Assembly: GCA_964386435.1 (NCBI GenBank)
Contig: CAYLSV010000060.1
Coordinates: forward strand, 1-21,092
Reading direction: 5' to 3'
Length of the DNA stretch: 21,092 nucleotides
Source of the DNA: CAYLSV01 sp964386435
GTDB taxonomy: Bacteria; Planctomycetota; Phycisphaerae; Tepidisphaerales; Tepidisphaeraceae
The position numbers and the translations under genes are program-made. Below the pieces are notes generated by a model that saw only the letters and a program-made list of their open reading frames with translations, was not told the origin of the DNA and searched no databases. This document shows, piece by piece, positions 1 to 6,954 of this stretch. Within the stretch, counting starts at the first letter, position 1. Each line of letters begins with the position of its first letter.

Positions 1-121
1 CCCCGCCGCCACGCGGCGGAGGTCCGGCCGCCAAGTCTTGCGGTCCGACATCCATGTCAACGTGCCGGTAAAGCTCCGCGTCTACGAGGCGAAGGCAGTT
101 TCAGCGGCACCCGCATGCCAT
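1..121. repeat. REP-like palindromic element, copy D (left tip outside the window)
   Basis: A GC-rich stem (CGCCG/CGGCG around positions 4-20) is followed at about 88-107 by TCTACGAGGCG, AAGGC and GTTTCAGCGGC, then by TTCATGTTGAGCGGC at 121-135. The same order appears in the 7360-7471 copy read on the minus strand (TCTACGAGGCG, GAGGC, GTTCAGC, then GTTCATGAGCGGC) and in the right halves of the 15964 and 17536 copies. No reading frame here looks like a gene. The left end is cut by the window edge, so full length is unknown. The shared tail reaches into the 3' end of ispA. Confidence 0.55.
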
Positions 122-1042
122 TCATGTTGAGCGGCGGGTGACGAACTGTGCCAGCGCCCGCAACGGATCCGCCCGCTCGCTGAGATCATTGACTGCCGCC
201 AAAGCGGCGTCCCGCTGCTTCACCGCCTCGGCTCGCGACCGCTCGACGCCCAGCAGGGCCGGGTAGGTGTTCTTGCCGCCGGCCCGGTCCTTTCCCGTTG
301 CCTTGCCCATCGCCGCGGCGTCGGCGGTTTCGTCGAGGACGTCGTCGGTCATCTGAAACGCCAACCCGAAGTGCCGGCCGTAGGTTGTGGCGGCGTCCAG
401 CAACGTGTTGTCGCCGCCGCCGGCAATCACGCCCAACCGGCAGGCGGCGGTGAAAAGGGCACCCGTCTTGCGGGCGTGCAGGTCACGCAGCGCCGGCAGG
501 TTGAGTTTTTCGTGCTCGTTGGCGATGTCGATCATCTGCCCGCCGATCATGCCGACAGGCCCGCTGGCGGCGGCGAGTTCCTTCACGAGTGGGCCGACCC
601 TCGCCGGCGTCGCCCGGTCTGCCAGCACTTCGAACGCCAGCATCGTCATTGCGTCGCCAGCGAGGATGGCCGTCGCTTCCCCGATCTTCGGGCGGCCGCC
701 GTCGCCGTGCAGGCGCTGAAAATGCTTGTGGTTCGTCGGCACGCCGCGGCGCAGGTCGTCGTCGTCCATTGCCGGCAAGTCGTCGTGGACGAGGCTGAAC
801 GTGTGGATGAGTTCGATCGCCAGCGCGGCCGCTTTGGCGTCGGTTGTCACTTCGCCGCACGCCGCCGCCGACCATCGCAGCACCAGCGTCGGCCGCAGCC
901 GCTTGCCGCCGGCTTGAAGCGAGTAAGCCACCGCCTCCACGATCCGCGGCGGGGCGGTTGCGGTCAGGTTGTCGATCAGCGTGTCGATCTCCTGCCCGAT
1001 GATCGCCCGGTCCTCGTTCAATATCTGCTCGACATCGTTCAT
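122..1042 (-). CDS. ispA: Short-chain polyprenyl diphosphate synthase (farnesyl/geranylgeranyl type)
   Basis: This 306-residue trans-isoprenyl diphosphate synthase condenses isopentenyl diphosphate with an allylic diphosphate in the cytosol, supplying isoprenoid precursors. The substrate-binding GGKRLRP is at 45-51, the first Asp-rich motif DDLPAMD at 87-93 (the DDx4D form of bacterial FPP/GGPP synthases), and the second, DDVLD, at 233-237. They are followed by GKATGKD and KNTYP (246-261), typical of IspA. Length matches the family (about 290-310). The frame stays open upstream to 1327, but that would overlap rpmF and adds no recognisable domain, so ATG at 1042 is chosen. It diverges from rpmF across 133 nt. 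The last codons and the TGA lie in the tail of repeat D. The product chain length (C15 or C20) cannot be told from sequence alone. Confidence 0.93.
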   Translation of the reverse strand: MNDVEQILNEDRAIIGQEIDTLIDNLTATAPPRIVEAVAYSLQAGGKRLRPTLVLRWSAAACGEVTTDAKAAALAIELIHTFSLVHDDLPAMDDDDLRRGVPTNHKHFQRLHGDGGRPKIGEATAILAGDAMTMLAFEVLADRATPARVGPLVKELAAASGPVGMIGGQMIDIANEHEKLNLPALRDLHARKTGALFTAACRLGVIAGGGDNTLLDAATTYGRHFGLAFQMTDDVLDETADAAAMGKATGKDRAGGKNTYPALLGVERSRAEAVKQRDAALAAVNDLSERADPLRALAQFVTRRST

Positions 1043-1084
1043 AGCGTGCCGATACGCTATGCCGACGCCGATGCCCGTGGCGTC

Positions 1085-1112
1085 TTGACCCTGCGGTTGG
1101 CGGCGGCCTAAT
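1085..1112 (+). promoter_or_regulatory. Possible sigma-70-type promoter for the rpmF-plsX-fab cluster
   Basis: TTGACC at 1085-1090 matches the -35 consensus at five of six positions. After 16 nt, CCTAAT (1107-1112) is a moderate -10. It lies in the only intergenic space upstream of rpmF, about 60 nt before its ATG. Planctomycete promoters are poorly defined, so this is a weak call. Confidence 0.3.
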
Positions 1113-1175
1113 CTGTCTGCCCTGCCCGCGCCAATCGCGGGTTGTTTTGTCCGCCGATGTTCTGACCTCGCCGCC

Positions 1176-1370
1176 ATGCTCCCTCCGCAAAAAGTCTCCA
1201 ACACCCGCAAGCGCAAGCGGCGTTCGCACCACGCGCTCAAGCCGGTGCAGTACTCGATGTGCCGCCAGTGCGGCAGCCCCAAGCGGTCGCACGTGGCCTG
1301 CGGGGCGTGCGGGTTCGTCACGACCAAGCTCGCCCTGAAGAAGGTCGAGACCGGCGAAGACGACGATTAA
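1176..1370 (+). CDS. rpmF: 50S ribosomal protein L32
   Basis: This 64-residue protein is a small zinc-ribbon component of the large ribosomal subunit. The basic N-terminus (RKRKRRSHHALK) is followed by C29-x2-C32 and C42-x2-C45, giving the four-cysteine zinc site of the C+ form of L32. The family is usually 55-65 residues. The typical MAVPKRK start is replaced by MLPPQKV, and an acidic tail (GEDDD) is added. The downstream plsX begins 34 nt later. The rpmF-plsX-fab order is widely conserved in bacteria and ties ribosome and membrane synthesis. No clear Shine-Dalgarno is visible before the ATG. Confidence 0.93.
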   Translation: MLPPQKVSNTRKRKRRSHHALKPVQYSMCRQCGSPKRSHVACGACGFVTTKLALKKVETGEDDD

Positions 1371-1404
1371 GCCCGCCGCTCACCCCGCGCCAAAGGCCGC
1401 CAAC

Positions 1405-2373
1405 GTGCGTTTTGCCATCGACGTGATGGGCGGCGACCACGCCCCCGACGCCATCCTCAAAGGTTGCCTTGACGCCGTGCCGCTGTTGGACGACGGCGAC
1501 ATCATCGTGTTGGTCGGGCTGCCCGAGGTCGTCGAGCCGGCCGCGGCCCAGATGCCCGGCAAGCTCGAGGCCGCTGCGGCGTCGCAGGTGGTGGCGATGG
1601 ACGACTCGCCCGTGGCGGCCGTCCGTGGCAAGCCGGATTCGTCAATCGCGGTGATGACCAAGCTCGCCAGCGGCGGCGAAGCGAACGGCATCATGCCGGC
1701 GGATGTGGCGATCAGTGCCGGCAACACGGGGGCGTGCGTTGCGGCGGCGCAGCTGCGGATGCGGACCCTGCCAGGCGTTGCGAGGCCGGGTATTGCCGTG
1801 ACGTTCCCGACGGCGAAGGGGCCGGTGATCCTGTGCGACGCCGGAGCGAACCCGACGCCGCAGGCCAAGCACCTTCACCAGTACGCGATTATGGCCGGCG
1901 TCTACACCGAGGCGGCCGCGGGCGTTGAGAAGCCGAAGGTCGGGCTGCTGTCCATCGGCGAAGAAGAGAGCAAGGGCAACAGCCTGACCAAGGAGGCGAA
2001 CGCGCTGCTCGCCGCCACGCCGGGCATCGAGTTCCTCGGCAACGTCGAGGGCCGCGACGTGATGACCAAGGCGAACGGCGTCGACGTCATCGTCTGCGAC
2101 GGCTTCGTTGGCAACACCGTGCTCAAGTTCGCCGAGGGCATGGTCGAGATGCTCGTCGGCATGATGGGCGAGAGCGGGGCGGGGCTGTCGAAAAAGCTCG
2201 ATTGGCAGCAGTTCGGCGGCGCCCCGCTGCTGGGGGCGGCCGGCTACCTCATGATCTCCCACGGCTCCAGCGGCCCCCGCGCGATCACCAACGCCATCCG
2301 CTCCGCCAAACAAGTCGTCGCCAGCGGGGTGAACGAGACGATCATTCAGAGAATCGGCGGAAGTACCGAGTAG
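1405..2373 (+). CDS. plsX: Phosphate acyltransferase PlsX
   Basis: This 322-residue enzyme converts acyl-ACP plus phosphate to acyl-phosphate, the donor for PlsY in phosphatidic acid synthesis; it is a peripheral membrane enzyme. Family landmarks are the N-terminal AIDVMGGDHAP (4-14), SAGNTGA, LCDAGANP, LLSIGEE.SKGN, and the C-terminal GAPLLG and ISHGSS. Length is normal (about 320-350). The start is GTG at 1405, where the conserved N-terminus begins, with a weak AAAGG 8 nt upstream; the frame gives no sensible earlier start. The final residues (GSTE) and the TAG stop at 2371-2373 are encoded by the first heptamer units of the repeat at 2363, so the gene end looks replaced or trimmed by that repeat. 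It sits between rpmF and fabH. Confidence 0.95.
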   Translation: MRFAIDVMGGDHAPDAILKGCLDAVPLLDDGDIIVLVGLPEVVEPAAAQMPGKLEAAAASQVVAMDDSPVAAVRGKPDSSIAVMTKLASGGEANGIMPADVAISAGNTGACVAAAQLRMRTLPGVARPGIAVTFPTAKGPVILCDAGANPTPQAKHLHQYAIMAGVYTEAAAGVEKPKVGLLSIGEEESKGNSLTKEANALLAATPGIEFLGNVEGRDVMTKANGVDVIVCDGFVGNTVLKFAEGMVEMLVGMMGESGAGLSKKLDWQQFGGAPLLGAAGYLMISHGSSGPRAITNAIRSAKQVVASGVNETIIQRIGGSTE

Positions 2374-2449
2374 CGAGTACCGAGTACCGAATCCCCGAAC
2401 AACCAATCGTCTCCGGCACTCACTACTCGGTACTCACCACTCGGTCCTT
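2363..2449. repeat. Heptamer-word inverted repeat, GTACCGA type (plsX-fabH gap)
   Basis: The left arm is tandem 7-nt units: GTACCGA, GTAGCGA, GTACCGA, GTACCGA (2363-2390). The right arm (about 2416-2447) carries the complementary units, read on the minus strand as GGACCGA, GTGGTGA, GTACCGA, GTAGTGA. The longest perfect pairing is 12 bp (2375-2386 with 2424-2435) around a 37-nt loop. It fills the whole space between the plsX stop and the fabH ATG, overlapping the plsX stop codon. Confidence 0.8.
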
Positions 2450-2454
2450 CCCCC

Positions 2455-3450
2455 ATGTCTCGCCCCCGAGCCATCCTCGCCGGCACCGGCCGCCACTTGC
2501 CGGAGAAGCGGCTGACGAACGCCGAGCTGGCCGAGCGGGTGGAGACGAGCGACGAGTGGATCGTCCAACGCACCGGCATCCGCGAGCGTCGGGTGGCCGC
2601 CAGCGGCGAGACGAGCGCGACCCTCGGCAGCCACGCCGCCACGCGGGCGCTGCGGGCGGCGAAGATCGAGCCGAAGGATCTGGACCTGATTATCTGTGCC
2701 ACGATCACGCCCGAGCTGGTCACGCCCAGCACCGCCTGCTTCATCGCCGCCAGCCTCGGGCTCGACTCGACACCGGCCTACGACGCCAACGCCGCGTGCA
2801 GCGGCTTCGTCTACGCCCTCGACCAAGCCGCCGCCTACATCGAGAGCGGCCGGGCGACGAACGTGCTGGTCGTCGGGGCGGAAACCCTTTCCCGCATCGT
2901 CGACTGGTCCGACCGCACCACCTGCATCCTGTTCGGCGACGGCGCGGGCGCGGCCGTCCTGCGGGCCAGCACGCCGAGCGACGACCCCGACCGCGGCCTG
3001 ATCTACAGCGAGTGCCACAGCGACGGCGGCGGCTGGGAGCTGCTGCACTGCGGCCCCGGCAGCCGGTCGCCGGTGAACGAAAAACTCCTCGCCGCCGGCG
3101 GCATCTACCTAAAAATGCGCGGCCGCGAGGTCTTCAAGTTCGCCGTCAGCAAGCTCAACGAGGTCGTCGACTCCACGTTCCAAAAGACCGGCGTCGACCC
3201 GGACGACGTCAAGCTCGTCATCCCGCACCAAATGAACGCCCGGATCATCACCGCCCTCATCGACCGGCTCGGGCTGCCGCCGGAGAAGGCGGTTGTCAAC
3301 ATCGACCGCTTCGGCAACACCTCGGCCGCCAGCATCCCGATCGCGCTCGACGAAGCCATCGAAGACGGCAAATGTCAGGCGGGCGACCTCGTGCTGTTCC
3401 TCGGCGTCGGGGCCGGCCTGACGTGGGCGAGCACGTTGATGCGGCTGTAG
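2455..3450 (+). CDS. fabH: Beta-ketoacyl-ACP synthase III (KAS III)
   Basis: This 331-residue enzyme starts fatty acid synthesis by condensing an acyl-CoA primer (usually acetyl-CoA) with malonyl-ACP. The Cys-His-Asn triad is complete: C115 in AACSGF, H258 in PHQMNARI, N288 in RFGNTSAAS. The C-terminal GVGAGLTWAS and the N-terminal TSDEWIVQRTGI (31-42) are FabH hallmarks. Length is typical. ATG at 2455 follows directly after the right arm of the heptamer repeat, with only pyrimidines upstream and no Shine-Dalgarno. Translation may therefore be leaderless-like or depend on coupling across the repeat. fabD follows 20 nt after the stop. Confidence 0.96.
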   Translation: MSRPRAILAGTGRHLPEKRLTNAELAERVETSDEWIVQRTGIRERRVAASGETSATLGSHAATRALRAAKIEPKDLDLIICATITPELVTPSTACFIAASLGLDSTPAYDANAACSGFVYALDQAAAYIESGRATNVLVVGAETLSRIVDWSDRTTCILFGDGAGAAVLRASTPSDDPDRGLIYSECHSDGGGWELLHCGPGSRSPVNEKLLAAGGIYLKMRGREVFKFAVSKLNEVVDSTFQKTGVDPDDVKLVIPHQMNARIITALIDRLGLPPEKAVVNIDRFGNTSAASIPIALDEAIEDGKCQAGDLVLFLGVGAGLTWASTLMRL

Positions 3451-3470
3451 TTGCTGCTATAGATGCCCCC

Positions 3471-4394
3471 ATGAGCCAAGAGACGCACATCCTCTGCCCC
3501 GGCCAAGGCGCCCAAGCCGTCGGCATGGGCCGCGACTTCGCCGCCGCCCACCCGGCGGCGCAGGCGGTGTTTGATCGGGCCGATGCCGTCCTCGGCACGA
3601 AGCTCAGCGACCTGTGCTTCGACGGCCCGGCCGACGTGCTGAACCAGACGGATGTCAGCCAGCCGGCGATCTTCATCACCAGCCTCGCCTGCCACGCCGC
3701 GGCCAAGGAGGCGGGCAAGCTGCCGGAGGTGCCGACGAGTTACGCCGGGCTGTCGCTGGGCGAGTACACGGCCCTGCACCTGGCCGGCTGCTTCGACTTC
3801 GAGACGGGCCTGAAGCTCGTGCAGGCCCGCGGCCGGTACATGCAGGAGGCCGCCGTCGCCCAGCCGGGCGGCATGGTCAGTTTGATCGGGGCCGACGAGG
3901 AGCAGGCGATCAAGCTTTGCCACGACAACGCCGGCGGCAAGGCGCTGGTGCCGGCCAACTTCAACTCGCCGGGGCAGATTGTCTGCAGCGGCACCCAGGA
4001 GGGCTGCGATCGCCTTGCCGCCGCCGCCACTGAGGCCGGGCTGCGGGCGATCCCGCTGACCGTCGCCGGGGCGTTCCACAGCCCGCTGATGGAATCGGCC
4101 GCCGACCGCCTCGCGAGCGATCTTGAAAGCATCACTTTCAAGCCGCTCGGCGTGCCGGTGTGGTCGAACGTCACCGCCGAGCCGCACGAGGGCGTCGACG
4201 ACATCAAGCGGCTGCTCGTCGCCCAGGTGACGGCTCCGGTCCGCTGGAGCCAGACGATGCAAAAGCTCGCCGCTGGTGCAGACGGCCCGCAATTCGTCGA
4301 GCTCGCCCCCGGCCGCGTGCTGACCGGGCTGATGCGGCGCACCGACCGCCGCGCCCCGGTTACGACGCTCGACACCGCCGCCGCCCTTCAGTAA
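3471..4394 (+). CDS. fabD: Malonyl-CoA:ACP transacylase
   Basis: This 307-residue enzyme moves malonyl from CoA to acyl carrier protein. The N-terminal PGQGAQAVGMG (10-20), the nucleophile S95 in GLSLGEY (94-98 region), R120 in QARGRYMQ, and H203 in AFHSPLM match the family catalytic set. The usual GHSxGE motif reads GLSLGE here, so the residue before the catalytic serine is Leu rather than His. Length is standard (about 300-315). The frame is open far upstream, but that stretch is fabH in another frame. ATG 3471 gives the conserved N-terminus. Spacing is 20 nt after fabH and 9 nt before fabG, consistent with one operon. Confidence 0.95.
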   Translation: MSQETHILCPGQGAQAVGMGRDFAAAHPAAQAVFDRADAVLGTKLSDLCFDGPADVLNQTDVSQPAIFITSLACHAAAKEAGKLPEVPTSYAGLSLGEYTALHLAGCFDFETGLKLVQARGRYMQEAAVAQPGGMVSLIGADEEQAIKLCHDNAGGKALVPANFNSPGQIVCSGTQEGCDRLAAAATEAGLRAIPLTVAGAFHSPLMESAADRLASDLESITFKPLGVPVWSNVTAEPHEGVDDIKRLLVAQVTAPVRWSQTMQKLAAGADGPQFVELAPGRVLTGLMRRTDRRAPVTTLDTAAALQ

Positions 4395-4403
4395 GTACCG
4401 ATT

Positions 4404-5147
4404 ATGCCCAAGACCGAGCAGCGTGTGTCCCTCGTCACCGGCGCCAGCCGCGGCATCGGCCGGAGCATTGCCACGGCCCTGGCCGCCGACGGCCAGCACG
4501 TCGTGTGCGTCGCCCGCAACGCCGACAAGCTGGCGGAGGTGGTGGCCGAGATAGAAGCCGCCAGCGGCCGTGCCGAGGCCCGAACTTGCGATCTGTCCGA
4601 CCACACTGCGGCGGCGAAGTTGATCGAAGAAGTCGCCGACGCCCACGGCCGGCTCGACGTGCTGGTGAACAACGCCGGCATCACCCGCGACAATCTGCTC
4701 CTGCGGATGGAGGACGCCGAGTTCGACGACGTGATCTCGACGAATTTGCGGACCGTGTTCGTCCTGACCCGCGCCGCCAGCCGCCACCTGATGCGGAGCA
4801 AGAGCGGCCGCCTGATCAACATTGGCAGCGTCAGCGGCGTCGTGGGCAACAAGGGCCAAGCCAACTACGCCGCCAGCAAGGCCGCCCTCGCCGGGTTCAC
4901 CAAAAGCGTCGCCAAAGAACTTGGCGGCAAGGGCCTGACGGCGAACGTCGTCGCCCCCGGCTTCATCGAGACCGACATGACCGACGTCCTGCCCGACGAG
5001 ATCAAGGAGGGCGTGAAGCAACTCGCCGCCCTCCGCCGCATGGGTCGCCCGGAGGAAATTGCCGCCGCCGTGGCGTTTCTCGCCTCGGAGGGGGCCAGCT
5101 ACATCACCGGGCAGGTCCTGTGCGTCGACGGCGGCATGGCAATGTGA
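4404..5147 (+). CDS. fabG: 3-oxoacyl-ACP reductase
   Basis: This 247-residue classical short-chain dehydrogenase reduces 3-oxoacyl-ACP to 3-hydroxyacyl-ACP with NADPH in each elongation cycle. The Rossmann TGASRGIG is at 12-19 and NNAG at 89-92. The catalytic set is N114, S142, Y155 and K159 (YAASK). The C-terminal ITGQVLCVDGGMAM is the FabG-type ending. Length and motif order match FabG, and the position between fabD and acpP supports this over other SDRs. The ATG is 9 nt after the fabD stop, without an obvious Shine-Dalgarno. Confidence 0.96.
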   Translation: MPKTEQRVSLVTGASRGIGRSIATALAADGQHVVCVARNADKLAEVVAEIEAASGRAEARTCDLSDHTAAAKLIEEVADAHGRLDVLVNNAGITRDNLLLRMEDAEFDDVISTNLRTVFVLTRAASRHLMRSKSGRLINIGSVSGVVGNKGQANYAASKAALAGFTKSVAKELGGKGLTANVVAPGFIETDMTDVLPDEIKEGVKQLAALRRMGRPEEIAAAVAFLASEGASYITGQVLCVDGGMAM

Positions 5148-5188
5148 TCCCAACGAATCTTCGGCAGTGACCGCTGTTAGCACGGCGT

Positions 5189-5216
5189 TTGCCGCCCCTA
5201 TCGCCCCGGCTATAGT
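5189..5216 (+). promoter_or_regulatory. Probable promoter for acpP
   Basis: TTGCCG (5189-5194) and TATAGT (5211-5216) are separated by 16 nt and match the -35 and -10 consensus at four and five of six positions. They lie in the 134-nt fabG-acpP gap, the longest in the fab cluster, about 65 nt before the acpP ATG. ACP is needed in large excess over the enzymes, which would suit an extra promoter here. Confidence 0.5.
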
Positions 5217-5281
5217 CGGCGCTCGACCGGCCCCGCCGGCCGATTCCCCAACCCGAACCACCCGAACCAGGTATCAACGAC

Positions 5282-5521
5282 ATGGACGAGATCGAACAGA
5301 AGGTTATCGAAATCGTGAGCGAACAAATGGGTCGCCCGAAGGAAGAGATCAGCCGCGAAACCCACTTCATCAACGACCTGAACGCCGACAGCCTCGACAC
5401 CGTCGAGCTGGTCATGGAGTTCGAGGACGAGTTCGAGCTCTCGATCCCCGACGAAGAGGCCGAAAAGATCCAGACCGTCGGCCAAGCCATCGACTACATC
5501 AGCACCCACGGCAGCAAGTAA
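5282..5521 (+). CDS. acpP: Acyl carrier protein
   Basis: This 79-residue acidic protein carries acyl chains on a 4'-phosphopantetheine arm attached to S37 in the ADSLDTVEL motif (35-43). The rest follows the four-helix ACP pattern (ETHFINDLNADSLD, FEDEFELSIPDEEAEKI). Length is that of E. coli ACP (78). ATG 5282 is preceded by a weak CCAGG 10 nt upstream and by a promoter-like pair at 5189-5216. It ends in TAA followed immediately by a GC hairpin and a heptamer repeat before fabF, which may set ACP and FabF expression apart. Confidence 0.97.
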   Translation: MDEIEQKVIEIVSEQMGRPKEEISRETHFINDLNADSLDTVELVMEFEDEFELSIPDEEAEKIQTVGQAIDYISTHGSK

Positions 5522-5538
5522 GCCCGGCGTAGCCGGGC
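5522..5538 (+). terminator. GC-rich hairpin directly after acpP (possible attenuator)
   Basis: GCCCGGC-GTA-GCCGGGC forms a perfect 7-bp stem with a 3-nt loop starting one base after the acpP stop, followed by GTTCTTGGTTCTTT. The T-content after the stem is only moderate, so it may be a partial terminator or an mRNA 3'-end stabiliser. The GTA loop and 7-bp stem match the inner hairpins of the REP-like elements at 7388-7400 and 17560-17576, with different stem sequence. Confidence 0.45.
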
Positions 5539-5612
5539 GTTCTTGGTTCTTTGTCATTTGTCCTTGGTCCCGAGCCGGACCAAAGGACAAAGGGCCAAGA
5601 ACAAAGGACCAA
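5539..5612. repeat. Heptamer-word inverted repeat, TYMTTKG type (acpP-fabF gap)
   Basis: The left arm is read as 7-nt words: TTCTTGG, TTCTTTG, TCATTTG, TCCTTGG (5540-5567). The right arm (5578-5612) holds the complements, on the minus strand TTCTTGG, CCCTTTG, TCCTTTG. GTTCTTGG at 5539-5546 pairs exactly with 5595-5602. The arms differ by one 7-nt word, consistent with slippage. The composition is A/T-rich and strikingly unlike the flanking coding DNA. Confidence 0.8.
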
Positions 5613-5623
5613 CAACCACCACC

Positions 5624-6874
5624 ATGTCGCGTCGCGTCGTTATCACCGGGTTGGGCGTCATCACCTCCATGGGCGAGGAGGTGGGCGTCTTGTGGGAGAA
5701 TCTGCTCGCCGGCAAAAGCGGCATCGGGCCGATCACCCGCTGGCCGATCGAGGAGTTCGCCGTGAAGTTCGGCGGCGAGTGCACCGAGTTCCGCCCGGAG
5801 AACCACGGCATCGACTCCCGGGAAGCCAAGCGGCTCGACCGCTTCGCCCAGTTCGGCATCGCCGCCAGCAAGAAAGCCGTTGATGACTCGGGCATCGACT
5901 TCGCCAAGGGCAACCCGTTCCGCCAGGGCGTGCTCATCGGCACCGGCATCGGCGGCATCGAGACGCTGCAGGAGCAGAGCCGCATCCTGCTGCAAAAAGG
6001 GCCCAAGCGGCTCAGCCCGTTCACCGTGCCCCGGCTCATGGGCAACGCCGCCAGCGGCAACGTGAGCATCCTCTACGGTTTGCGCGGCCCCAACACCGCC
6101 GTCGCCACCGCCTGCGCCACCGGGGCCAATGCGATCGGCGACGCGATGAAGCTCATCCAACGCGACATGGCCGATGTCATGATCGCCGGCGGTGCCGAGG
6201 CCGCCCTGTGCGAGCTGGGTCTCGGCAGCTTCATCGCCGCCCGCGCCCTTTCCACCCGCAACGACGCGCCGACCGAAGCCAGTCGGCCGTGGGACGTCGA
6301 CCGCGACGGGTTCGTCCAGTCCGAAGGGGCGGGCATCGTCATCCTCGAGGAATTCGAGCATGCCAAAGCCCGCGGCGCGAAGATCTACGCCGAGGTCGCC
6401 GGCTACGGCATGACAGCCGACGCCCACCACATCACCGCCGTCATCGAAGACGGCAGCGGGGCGGCCCAGGCGATGCGACTCGCCCTCGACGACGCCAAGC
6501 TCACCGGCGAGGACGTCAGCTACGTCAACGCTCACGGCACCAGCACGCCCATCGGCGACCCAGCCGAAACCGCCGCCGTTAAAAGCGCCTTCGGCGAAAC
6601 TGCCGCCAAGAAGACCATGCTCAGCAGCACCAAAAGTATGCTCGGCCACAGCCTCGGCGCCACCGGCGGCGTCGAGACCGTCATCTGTGCCCTGTCGATC
6701 AAGCACGACGTCATTCCCCCGACCATCAACCTCCACCACCCCGACACCGAGCACGGCTGCGACCTCGACTACACCCCGCTGACGGCCCGCCAGACGCCGG
6801 TGAAGGTCGCCATGAACAACAGCTTCGGCTTCGGCGGCCATAACGCGACGCTGGTGATGAAGAAGGTGGATTAG
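5624..6874 (+). CDS. fabF: Beta-ketoacyl-ACP synthase II (KAS II)
   Basis: This 416-residue elongating ketosynthase condenses acyl-ACP with malonyl-ACP. The Cys-His-His triad is visible: C164 in ATACATGAN, H304 in NAHGTSTP, H342 in GHSLGATGG, with the conserved K337 in SSTKSMLGH. The C-terminal NNSFGFGGHNATL is typical. Length matches FabF (about 410-415). The frame is open from 5543, but that part is repeat DNA; ATG 5624 gives the conserved start MSRRVVITGLGVIT. An AAAGGA at 5603-5608 inside the right repeat arm is the only Shine-Dalgarno-like stretch. It closes the fab cluster. Confidence 0.96.
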   Translation: MSRRVVITGLGVITSMGEEVGVLWENLLAGKSGIGPITRWPIEEFAVKFGGECTEFRPENHGIDSREAKRLDRFAQFGIAASKKAVDDSGIDFAKGNPFRQGVLIGTGIGGIETLQEQSRILLQKGPKRLSPFTVPRLMGNAASGNVSILYGLRGPNTAVATACATGANAIGDAMKLIQRDMADVMIAGGAEAALCELGLGSFIAARALSTRNDAPTEASRPWDVDRDGFVQSEGAGIVILEEFEHAKARGAKIYAEVAGYGMTADAHHITAVIEDGSGAAQAMRLALDDAKLTGEDVSYVNAHGTSTPIGDPAETAAVKSAFGETAAKKTMLSSTKSMLGHSLGATGGVETVICALSIKHDVIPPTINLHHPDTEHGCDLDYTPLTARQTPVKVAMNNSFGFGGHNATLVMKKVD

Positions 6875-6937
6875 TCATTGGTTCTTTGTCCTTTGTCTCT
6901 GGTGCCGAAGGACAAAGAACAAATGACAAAGAACAAC
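6875..6937. repeat. Heptamer-word inverted repeat, TYMTTKG type (fabF-spoA gap)
   Basis: The repeat begins on the base after the fabF stop. The left arm words are TCATTGG, TTCTTTG, TCCTTTG. The right arm complement reads TTCTTTG, TCATTTG, TTCTTTG, TCCTT on the minus strand. A perfect 13-bp pairing links 6881-6893 with 6908-6920 around a 14-nt loop. The vocabulary is the same as at 5539 and 18646. Confidence 0.8.
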
Positions 6938-6954
6938 CCGCCCTTCGCCCGATA

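Noticed and set aside
1043..1327. N-terminal extension of ispA
   Set aside because: It would overlap rpmF on the other strand and gives Arg-rich residues unrelated to prenyl synthases.
2363..2449. CRISPR-like array at the GTACCGA repeats
   Set aside because: Units are 7 nt, directly abutting and without spacers, and the second arm is inverted; no cas gene is present.
3375..5261. Long minus-strand open frame (628 codons) antisense to fabD and fabG
   Set aside because: It is an antisense shadow of GC-rich codons; the translation is His/Arg/Gly/Val-rich without domains, while the plus strand encodes clear FabD and FabG.
5210..6841. Minus-strand open frame antisense to acpP and fabF
   Set aside because: It has the same composition artefact and crosses the heptamer repeat; no conserved motif.
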